In this document: positions 58,302 to 64,000 of the stretch, in pieces | How positions within the stretch are numbered: the first letter of the stretch is position 1 | Layout of the letters: each line of letters starts with the position of its first letter | Assembly: GCF_041346945.1 (NCBI RefSeq) | Contig: NZ_CP166850.1 | Span: forward strand, 6,184,501-6,248,500 | Length of the DNA: 64,000 nucleotides | Direction of reading: 5' to 3' | DNA from: Amycolatopsis sp. cg9 | GTDB lineage: Bacteria; Actinomycetota; Actinomycetes; Mycobacteriales; Pseudonocardiaceae | Position numbers and translations under genes: made by a program | The notes under the pieces: generated by a model | Databases searched by the model: none | The model's input: only the letters and a program-made list of their open reading frames with translations | What the model was told of the DNA's origin: nothing

Positions 58302-59171
58302 TCACAGCAGCCCCACCGCGGTGTCGACCGCCTTGGCGACGTCCCCGTCGTGCGGGTAGAGCAGCGATCGCCCGACGACCAGGCCCTGCACGGTCGGTAG
58401 CGCGAGTGCCCGCTGCCACGCCGCGAAGGCCGCGTCGGCGTCCTTGACCTCGCCGCCGAGGAGGACGGCGGGCAGCGTCGAGGACGCCAGTACCCGCTCC
58501 ATTTCGTCCACCACCGGCAGCTTGAGCCAGGTGTAGGCCGACGAGCGGCCGAGACCGGCGGCGATCGTGATCGACTTGATCACGGCGTCGGGGGAGAGGT
58601 CGTTGCGCAGGCGCCCGTCGGCCCAGACCGACAGGAACGGCTCGACCAGCGCGATCAGCTTGCGGTCGGCCAGGTCGTCGACCGCCCGCGCGGTGTTCTC
58701 CAGGACGGCCGGCGTCGCCGGGTCGTCGAGGCAGATCCGGGTCAGCGCCTTGCCGCCGTCGAAGCGCATCCGCTCGATCGCTTCGGCGTCGTAGCAAGCG
58801 AAGCGGTCGTCGATCTCGAAGCTCGACCCGGCCAGCCCGGTGCGGTTCATCGAGCCGATCACCGTCTTGCCGTCCAGTACGCCGAGCAGCAGCAGGTCGT
58901 CGATGACGTCCGCGGTGGCGAGCACGCCGGTGACGCCGGGGCGCTCCAGCGCGAGGCACAGCCGCTCGAGGAGCTCGCCGCGGTCGGCCATCGCCGTCGG
59001 GTTGCCGCCCACCGCGTTCGCGCCGCGGGCGGGGTGGTCCGCGGCGATGATCATCGTGCGGCCCTTGTCGTTGAACGGCGACCCGGCCCGCACCCGGTTC
59101 GCGGCCGCCTCGGCGATCGCGCCCGGGTCATGCACGCGTTGCGCGACGATCCGCCGCAGCACGTCGGTCAC
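58302..59171 (-). CDS. Cgl0159-family (beta/alpha)8-fold protein, inositol catabolism type
   Basis: 289 residues. A TIM-barrel aldolase-like fold: IIAADHPARGANAVGG near the start (DHPARG), LLLGVLDGKTVIGSMNR in the middle and AVLLGGEVKD with GLVVGRSLLYP at the end. The family lies in inositol clusters beside iolC/iolA and is thought to replace IolJ/IolC functions; the precise step is not known. GTG at 59171. In operon with mmsA (84-bp gap to 58217). Confidence 0.82.
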   Translation of the reverse strand: MTDVLRRIVAQRVHDPGAIAEAAANRVRAGSPFNDKGRTMIIAADHPARGANAVGGNPTAMADRGELLERLCLALERPGVTGVLATADVIDDLLLLGVLDGKTVIGSMNRTGLAGSSFEIDDRFACYDAEAIERMRFDGGKALTRICLDDPATPAVLENTARAVDDLADRKLIALVEPFLSVWADGRLRNDLSPDAVIKSITIAAGLGRSSAYTWLKLPVVDEMERVLASSTLPAVLLGGEVKDADAAFAAWQRALALPTVQGLVVGRSLLYPHDGDVAKAVDTAVGLL

Positions 59172-59214
59172 AGTTCCACCCCCAGCTTCGCGGGACCCGG
59201 TCGGTCCGTGATCG

Positions 59215-59256
59215 ACGATTCCAGCGTCCCAGGACTTTGTCAAGACATATGGACAA
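59215..59256 (-). promoter_or_regulatory. Promoter and operator of the inositol-type operon
   Basis: On the minus strand TTGACA (59243-59238) and AATCGT (59220-59215) are 17 bp apart. The TTGTC-N10-GACAA dyad (59237-59256) covers the -35, and it contains TGTC-AA-GACA. The divergent GntR regulator is a likely binder. On the plus strand TAGCAT ends 6 nt before the GntR ATG, a leaderless start. Confidence 0.6.
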
Positions 59257-59299
59257 CACGTCATCCCTACAGTGGACGCCGAGGCGGTAGCATCCGGGG

Positions 59300-60076
59300 A
59301 TGGACAAGCCGGACGTCACGTTCGCGGCCTGGGATCCCGGGCGGGAGATCGTCCTGGACCCGGGCAGCCCCGAGCCGCTGTACTTCCAGGTCTCGCGGCA
59401 GCTGCACGCCGCGATCGAGGACGGCAGGCTGCCGGCGGGGGCCCGGCTGGGCAACGAAGTCGACCTGGCCGCGAACCTGCGCCTCTCGCGCCCGACCGTC
59501 CGCCAGGCGATCCAGACGCTGGTCAACCAGGGGCTGCTCGTGCGACGGCGCGGGGTCGGCACGCAGGTCGTCCGCACCAAGGTCGCCCGGCCGCTGCGGC
59601 TGAGCAGCCTGTTCGACGACCTCACCGGGCTCGGCGGCAAGCCGGAGTCGGCGGTGCTGGCCAACCGCGTCGAGAACGCCGACGCGGAGGTGGCCGAGCT
59701 GCTGGAGGCACCCGGCCTGGCCCACGTGCGCCGCCTGACGCGGATCCGGTCCACCGACGGCGAACCGCTCGCCCTGATGAACAACTACCTGCCCGACGGC
59801 ATCATCGACCCGGCCGACGACGAACTGCGCGAACGCGGCCTGTACCAGCTGCTGCGCGCGGCGGGGATCCGCCTGCACGCCGCCGAGCAGCACATCGGGG
59901 CGAGGCTGGCGACCGGCGAGGACGCCGAGCTGCTGCACGAGGAGCCGGGGGCGGCCCTGCTCACGATGCAGCGCACGACCTACGACGACACCGGCCGGGT
60001 GGTCGAGTACGGCTGGCACGTCTACCGGGCGTCGCGCTACACCTTCAACCTTTCCCTGACGAACGGACCGCAGTAG
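59300..60076 (+). CDS. GntR-family regulator, HutC/UTRA subfamily
   Basis: 258 residues: GntR winged helix (LYFQVSRQLHAAIEDGRLPAGARLGNE, then RLSRPTVRQAIQTLVNQGLL) and a UTRA domain with LTRIRSTDGEPLALMNNYLP and a C-terminal strand region. It senses a sugar phosphate or similar. It is divergent from the mmsA/Cgl0159 operon, with shared operator, so it likely controls inositol-type catabolism. A leaderless start is suggested. Confidence 0.88.
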   Translation: MDKPDVTFAAWDPGREIVLDPGSPEPLYFQVSRQLHAAIEDGRLPAGARLGNEVDLAANLRLSRPTVRQAIQTLVNQGLLVRRRGVGTQVVRTKVARPLRLSSLFDDLTGLGGKPESAVLANRVENADAEVAELLEAPGLAHVRRLTRIRSTDGEPLALMNNYLPDGIIDPADDELRERGLYQLLRAAGIRLHAAEQHIGARLATGEDAELLHEEPGAALLTMQRTTYDDTGRVVEYGWHVYRASRYTFNLSLTNGPQ

Positions 60077-60098
60077 CGGGGGAGCGGGACGGCCCCGG

Positions 60099-61298
60099 CT
60101 ACTGTCCGGAAAGGACAGTGGTGCGGCGGAGGACGAGGACCACGGTGTCGTCGGCGTGCCGGACGACGTCGTGCATCCGGGTCACCAGCTCGCGGGGCAG
60201 GGTCGCGGCCGGGTGGGTGCGGTGGGACTGCGCGAGCGCCAGCAGCCGCGCCTGGCCTTCGTCGATGTCCTTGCGGCTCTCGACCAGGCCGTCGGTGTAG
60301 AGCAGCAACGTGTCGCCCGGCGCGAGGTCCAGCTCGACGAGCTGCTTGCTGCCCGGGTCGGGGAAGCCGACGCCGCGGCCGACCGCCGGGGCGGGCAGGA
60401 GCCGGGCGGCACCGTCCGCGGTGACCAGCACCGGTTCCGGGTGCCCGCCGTTCGCCAGGCGGGTGCGGCCGGTCACCGGGTCGGCGCGGGCGAGGACGAC
60501 CGTGGCCATCAGGTCGGGTTCGATCGCGGCCAGGGTGCGGGACGCGCGCTGGATCAGGTCCGGGAACGGGTGCCCTTCCAGCGCCAGGGTGCGGATCGCG
60601 TGGGTGACGGTCAGGGCGTGCCGCGTCGAGGTGACGCCGTGGCCGACCGCGTCGACCAGCGTCACGTGGACCTGGCCGTCGGGCAGGACGAACCAGTCGT
60701 AGAGGTCGCCGCCGGTCGGGGAGTCCTGGTCGGTCGGGGAGTAGTGGACGGCCAGTTCCAGGCCCGCCACGGCGGGCGGGCGCGGGCGCAGCGCGTCTTC
60801 CAGCTCGCGGAAGATGACCGCGTGCGCGCGGCGGAGTTGTTCGTCCCGCTGCTCGAGGTCGACGTACATCGCGAGCACGCCGCTGTTGGTCTCCGCCAGC
60901 TCGTGCTTGAGCTGCCGCTGTTCCTGCGTCAGCGTGTCGGCGCGGGCGATCAGCGCGAGCATCTCTTCGCGCGTCGCCCGCTCGTCGTCGGGGTCGGCGG
61001 GCGCCGCGGGCCCGCCGCCGGCGAGGTGCCAGGTGAGCGTCTCGTCGTCGCCCCGCTCGGGCAGCAGCGGCAAGGCGTTGCGGCTGTGCTGGCTCACCGC
61101 GTGGTCGAGCCGCGCGGTGACGGCGAGCCGCCGGTCCGAGGCCGCCGTGGCGATGTCGACGGTTTCGCCCGCGGTGAGCGCGGGTTCGGCGAGCAGGGTC
61201 ACGGCGAGCACCAGCCGCGCGCGGTCGCCGGGGCCGACGCCCGCTTCGCCGCAGGCGGTGCGCAGCCGCGCCCGGATCCGGGCCAGGTCCGGGCGCAT
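60099..61298 (-). CDS. RsbU-like PP2C/SpoIIE serine phosphatase
   Basis: 399 residues: an N-terminal HATPase-like or weak sensor region, a coiled-coil (QEQRQLKHELAETNSGVLAMYVDLEQRDEQL) and a C-terminal SpoIIE PP2C domain with PTGGDLYDWFVLPDG, DAVGHG and TLLLYTDGLVE metal sites. It would dephosphorylate a STAS anti-anti-sigma factor to release a SigB-type factor. Its ATG overlaps the stop of the upstream ATPase/PP2C gene (61298). A 7-bp hairpin covers the stop codon region at 60101-60119. Confidence 0.87.
   Translation of the reverse strand: MRPDLARIRARLRTACGEAGVGPGDRARLVLAVTLLAEPALTAGETVDIATAASDRRLAVTARLDHAVSQHSRNALPLLPERGDDETLTWHLAGGGPAAPADPDDERATREEMLALIARADTLTQEQRQLKHELAETNSGVLAMYVDLEQRDEQLRRAHAVIFRELEDALRPRPPAVAGLELAVHYSPTDQDSPTGGDLYDWFVLPDGQVHVTLVDAVGHGVTSTRHALTVTHAIRTLALEGHPFPDLIQRASRTLAAIEPDLMATVVLARADPVTGRTRLANGGHPEPVLVTADGAARLLPAPAVGRGVGFPDPGSKQLVELDLAPGDTLLLYTDGLVESRKDIDEGQARLLALAQSHRTHPAATLPRELVTRMHDVVRHADDTVVLVLRRTTVLSGQ
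60101..60119 (-). terminator. Hairpin at the end of the stressosome operon
   Basis: ACTGTCC (60101-60107) and GGACAGT (60113-60119) flank GGAAA. The stem overlaps the stop of the RsbU-like gene (60099-60101), so the operon probably ends here, 23 bp from the end of the convergent GntR gene. Confidence 0.5.
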
Positions 61299-62290
61299 CA
61301 GGCGGACCTGGCCGCGCGCAGGGCGAGCATGGCCGCGTCGTCGCGCGGGTTCCGGTGCCGGTGGGCGAGCTCGGCGGCGAGCAGCAGCAGGTCCGGGACC
61401 CGGCCGGGGACGCGCCACCCGGTGCCGACGCCGTCGGTGTGCAGCACCACGACGTCGCCGTCGGCCAGCTCCACGTGCCGGACCGGCGCCGAGGGCAGCG
61501 TGAACCCGACGATGCCGGGGGTGCTGAGCAGCAGCCGGGACGCGCCGCCGCCGATGCTCGCGCCGCTGACGTTGCCGACGCCGCAGAACTCGAGCCGCCG
61601 CGGCGCGATCCGCACCAGCGCGACCGCGGCGCCGCGGGTCGTGCGGAGCGCGCGGTGCATGTTCGTGAGCTGGTGGGGCAGCGGCCGGTCCGGGTTCTGC
61701 GTGAACACGCGCACCGCCGCTTCGGCGGCTTCGGCGGCGTCGGGCCCGTGGCCGAGCCCGTCGGCGACGACGGCGGTCCGGCTGCCGGTGACGTCGGCCA
61801 GCGCGACGGCGTCGCCACAGTGCTGCTCGCCTTCGCGCGCCAGGCGGAAGTGCCCGACCGCACCACCGGGCGGGGGCGGTGCGGGCGCGAGCAGGCGGGC
61901 GGCGGCGAGCGTGCCGGCCGCGGGCGAGGACGTGATCCGGAACTCGGTCGCCATCCGGTGCACCGCGCCGAGGCCGGTGCCGAGGGTGGCGGTGGTCGTG
62001 TTGCCGTCCAGCAGCCAGTGGTCGAGGTCGGCCATGCCGGGACCGTCGTCGGCGGCCAGCACGTCCACGCCGCGCCCGGCGAGCGTCCGCTGCACGAACA
62101 CCGAGCCGCCGGTGGTGTGCTTGTCGATGTTGCCCGCGAGCTCGGCGGCCACGACCGCGGCGCGTTCGGCGAGCACGTCCGGCAGCCCGGCCGCGTGCGC
62201 GGTTTCGCGGGTGACGCGGGCGGCGGCGTACGCGGCGCTGGGGTGGTCGACGTGGATCCGGTGGGTCGGCTCGGCGGCGGTGGCGGTCAC
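61298..62290 (-). CDS. RsbT-like ATPase fused to PP2C (RsbX-like) phosphatase
   Basis: 330 residues. The N-terminal half is a HATPase-like kinase domain with VVAAELAGNIDKHTTGG (N box), LAADDGPGMADL (G1) and the GTGLGAVHRM loop; the C-terminal half is a PP2C/SpoIIE phosphatase with GDAVALADV, VADGLGHG and VVLHTDGVG. This combination links a kinase-like domain and a phosphatase in one chain. In stressosome operons RsbX-like phosphatases reset the complex by dephosphorylating RsbR/RsbS. It overlaps neighbours by a few bases at both ends. Confidence 0.85.
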   Translation of the reverse strand: MTATAAEPTHRIHVDHPSAAYAAARVTRETAHAAGLPDVLAERAAVVAAELAGNIDKHTTGGSVFVQRTLAGRGVDVLAADDGPGMADLDHWLLDGNTTTATLGTGLGAVHRMATEFRITSSPAAGTLAAARLLAPAPPPPGGAVGHFRLAREGEQHCGDAVALADVTGSRTAVVADGLGHGPDAAEAAEAAVRVFTQNPDRPLPHQLTNMHRALRTTRGAAVALVRIAPRRLEFCGVGNVSGASIGGGASRLLLSTPGIVGFTLPSAPVRHVELADGDVVVLHTDGVGTGWRVPGRVPDLLLLAAELAHRHRNPRDDAAMLALRAARSA

Positions 62291-62709
62291 GGCTGCCAGC
62301 GCGCGACCGTGACGGTGGTGCCGCGGCCCGGCTCGGTGTCGAGGTCGAAGTCGTGGACCAGGCGGCGGGTGCCGCCGAGGCCGTGCCCGAGCCCCGCGCC
62401 GGTGCTGAACCCGTCGGTCATCGCCTGCTCGACGTCGGCGATCCCCGGGCCCTCGTCGCGGACCCGCAGCCGCACCCCGGTCCGGCCGGCGGTGTCGCGC
62501 ACCACGCTGACGGTCATCGTGCCGCCACCCCCGTGGATGTAGGCGTTGCGGACCAGCTCGCTGGCCGCCGTGACGATCTTCGTCTGGTCGACGATCGAGA
62601 ACCCGGCGTCGACCGCGGCGGCCCGCACGGCGTGGCGGGCGGTGAGGAGGTCTTCCTCCACGTGGACGGGGTGCTCGGCGGGCGGGCGCGTCCGCTCGTC
62701 AGGAAGCAT
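62287..62709 (-). CDS. rsbT: Anti-sigma regulatory kinase RsbT-like
   Basis: 140 residues, a GHKL kinase: the N box is AASELVRNAYIHGGGG, G1 is VRDEGPGIAD and G2 is GLGHGLGGTRRL. RsbT phosphorylates RsbR/RsbS on stress and is then released to activate the RsbU-type phosphatase. It overlaps RsbS (62699-62709) and the fused ATPase/PP2C gene (4 bp). Confidence 0.9.
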   Translation of the reverse strand: MLPDERTRPPAEHPVHVEEDLLTARHAVRAAAVDAGFSIVDQTKIVTAASELVRNAYIHGGGGTMTVSVVRDTAGRTGVRLRVRDEGPGIADVEQAMTDGFSTGAGLGHGLGGTRRLVHDFDLDTEPGRGTTVTVARWQP

Positions 62710-63091
62710 GAGGCGCCTCTTCGGCGGCCTCGACGGGACGGCGCCAGCCCAGCAGCTCCATCGCCTGTTCCGCGTTCAGCGCGGTCCGGACCCCGGTCAG
62801 CTGCAGGCCGAGCTCGGTGAGCGTCAGCGCGACGGCGGGGCGCATGCCCGCCACGATCATCCGCGCCCCGAGCAGCTGCCCGGTGCCGGCCAGCTGCATG
62901 AGCACGCGGGCGACGAAGGAGTCGACGATCTCCAGCCGGGAGATGTCGATGATGACCCCGCGGATGTCCTCGTTCGCGATCCGCGTGGTCAGCTCGTCGG
63001 TGAACGCGAGGGCGGTCTTGTCGTCCAGGTCGCTCAGCAGCCCGCTGAGCAGGATGTCCCCGAGCCGCAGGATGGGCAGTCCGGCGTTCAC
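62699..63091 (-). CDS. rsbS: STAS protein RsbS-like
   Basis: 130 residues, single STAS domain: PILRLGDILLSGLLSDLDD, and GVIIDISRLEIVDSFVARVL in which the VDS Ser corresponds to the phosphoserine of RsbS. Stressosome scaffold protein. The GTG at 63091 overlaps RsbR in GTGA (63088-63091). Confidence 0.92.
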   Translation of the reverse strand: MNAGLPILRLGDILLSGLLSDLDDKTALAFTDELTTRIANEDIRGVIIDISRLEIVDSFVARVLMQLAGTGQLLGARMIVAGMRPAVALTLTELGLQLTGVRTALNAEQAMELLGWRRPVEAAEEAPHAS

Positions 63092-63945
63092 CCGGTCACG
63101 CCCGGGTGGGCGGTGCCGTCGCCGATGAGGCGCATCGCGGTCGCGAGCGCGTCGGCGAGGGAACCGCGGGTGACGATGTGCGAGAGGTCGATGCCCAGCT
63201 GCGTGATGGTCTGCGCGATCGACGGGCGGATGCCGCTGATCACGCACTCCGCGCCCATCAGCCGGACGGCGCTGACGGTCTGCAGCAGGTGGTGCGCGAC
63301 CGCCGTGTCGACGGTCGGGACGCCGGTGATGTCGATGATCGCCACCCGCGCCTCGGCCGCCTGGATCGCTTCCAGGAGGCTGTTCATCACGACCTGCGTC
63401 CGGGCGCTGTCGAGCGTGCCGATCAGGGGTACCGCGAGGACGTGGCGCCACAACCGCACGACCGGCGTGGACAGTTCGAGCACCTGGCTGTGCTGCTCGC
63501 GGATGATCCGTTCCCGGCCCGCCGCGTAGACCTCGAAGGTCAGCACGCCCGCGCTGTCGAGCAGTTCGTCGACCAGCAACGCGGCCCGGTAGCGCAGCGC
63601 CGAGTCCTCGGTGTGCCGCTCGATCGCACCCAGCATCGTGCGCTTGAGCGCGAGGATCGCCATGGCCGTCGCCCGCGGCTCGGCACCCGCGCGGGCCCGG
63701 CGCTCCGAAAGCGACGTCAGCGCGTCGCGGACCGCGGGATCCTGGTCGACGATCCGGGACACCGGGAGGGTGCCGCCGATCGCGGCGCCCAGCGCTTCCA
63801 GCAGATCCACGGCTTCGCGGCGCAGCTCCCGGCCGGTCCCGTCGCCCGGCTCCTGGCCGGCCCAGTCCCTGGCCAGCGCGGCCCGGTCCTCCGCCAGCAC
63901 GCGCGCCACCACTGTGCGGACCTGGCTGTCGTCCGTGCCCAGCAC
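63088..63945 (-). CDS. rsbR: Stressosome sensor RsbR-like
   Basis: 285 residues: a helical N-terminal sensor (about residues 1-155) and a C-terminal STAS domain with IIDITGVPTVDTAVAHHLLQ, the VDT Thr matching RsbR phosphosites. The N-terminus lacks the visible globin-fold His of RsbR proper, so the signal is open. The GTG at 63945 has GGAGGAGG upstream; it begins an operon RsbR-RsbS-RsbT-ATPase/PP2C-PP2C. No sigma gene is seen before the right edge. Confidence 0.9.
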   Translation of the reverse strand: MLGTDDSQVRTVVARVLAEDRAALARDWAGQEPGDGTGRELRREAVDLLEALGAAIGGTLPVSRIVDQDPAVRDALTSLSERRARAGAEPRATAMAILALKRTMLGAIERHTEDSALRYRAALLVDELLDSAGVLTFEVYAAGRERIIREQHSQVLELSTPVVRLWRHVLAVPLIGTLDSARTQVVMNSLLEAIQAAEARVAIIDITGVPTVDTAVAHHLLQTVSAVRLMGAECVISGIRPSIAQTITQLGIDLSHIVTRGSLADALATAMRLIGDGTAHPGVTG

Positions 63946-64000
63946 CGAGCCCTCCTCCGGTGTTCGGGGCGCGCTCTGCTGTACGCCGACTTGACTGTTG

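Noticed and set aside
1..64000. tRNA, rRNA, transposon, integrase or prophage
   Set aside because: None found on either strand by reading for cloverleaf-type arms, conserved rRNA or recombinase motifs; short or degenerate examples could have been missed.

Overview
The window is high-GC, gene-dense DNA (74 protein-coding genes called, one of them cut by the left edge) with strong G/C at third codon positions, many GTG starts, 4-bp ATGA/GTGA gene overlaps and very short intergenic gaps. Several putative F420- or flavin-linked enzymes (PPOX, LLM, two DDN-type reductases), an actinobacterial SoxR regulon, a stressosome operon and many TetR/MarR/GntR/PadR regulators point to a filamentous actinomycete. 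A Pseudonocardiales genome such as Amycolatopsis is my inference; there is no rRNA to confirm it. I saw no rRNA, tRNA, CRISPR array, transposase or polyketide/nonribosomal peptide synthase. The region reads as chromosomal housekeeping and accessory metabolism.

Layout. 1-5854: HAD phosphatase/ArsR, thioesterase, a MarR/PPOX divergon with overlapping start codons, a ROK repressor, a DUF427 protein, and an ECF sigma/anti-sigma pair. 5953-10098: a Tat-exported molybdenum hydroxylase (large plus [2Fe-2S] subunit) with its promoter and terminator, then a PucR-type regulator. 10095-18992: LLM oxidoreductase with a coupled small receiver-like protein, TetR, aldo/keto reductase, MoxR/VWA pair, an atypical adenosine-deaminase homologue, RecQ. 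18942-24440: an 88-bp tandem duplication at a convergent gene junction, two SDRs, a pair of paralogous helical proteins, a DinB-like protein, SoxR with its target reductase and operator. 23949-28461: two-component system with lipoprotein, PAP2 phosphatase, PadR unit. 28597-34107: PLP decarboxylase, TPP enzyme, GntR, hydrolase, pirin. 34216-41279: SSB paralogue, PhoU-like protein, zinc-ribbon protein with a repetitive tail, class A PBP, MarR-controlled ABC exporter. 41350-51479: ArsR/MDR divergon, small proteins, APC permease, orphan histidine kinase, and a type-B carboxylesterase with an altered nucleophile elbow. 51625-55958: a second, cytoplasmic three-subunit molybdenum hydroxylase (PaoABC/YagTSR type) with a TetR regulator and two matching operators. 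55955-60076: F420-type reductase with an in-frame repeat array beyond its stop codon, then an inositol-type catabolic unit (MmsA/IolA, Cgl0159-type aldolase-like protein, GntR). 60099-63945: stressosome operon RsbR-RsbS-RsbT-(ATPase/PP2C)-PP2C.

The most distinctive observations are: (i) five exact-length 17-residue Pro/His/Lys repeats that stay in frame after the TAG stop of the gene at 56300-56659; (ii) leaderless divergent promoters whose operator covers both start codons; (iii) an 88-bp duplication that gave two convergent genes separate 3' ends; (iv) a tandem pair of uncharacterised proteins sharing a C-terminal helical domain, preceded by a SigB-like promoter and lying about 40 kb from a stressosome operon; (v) two hydrolase-family enzymes with substitutions at key active-site positions.
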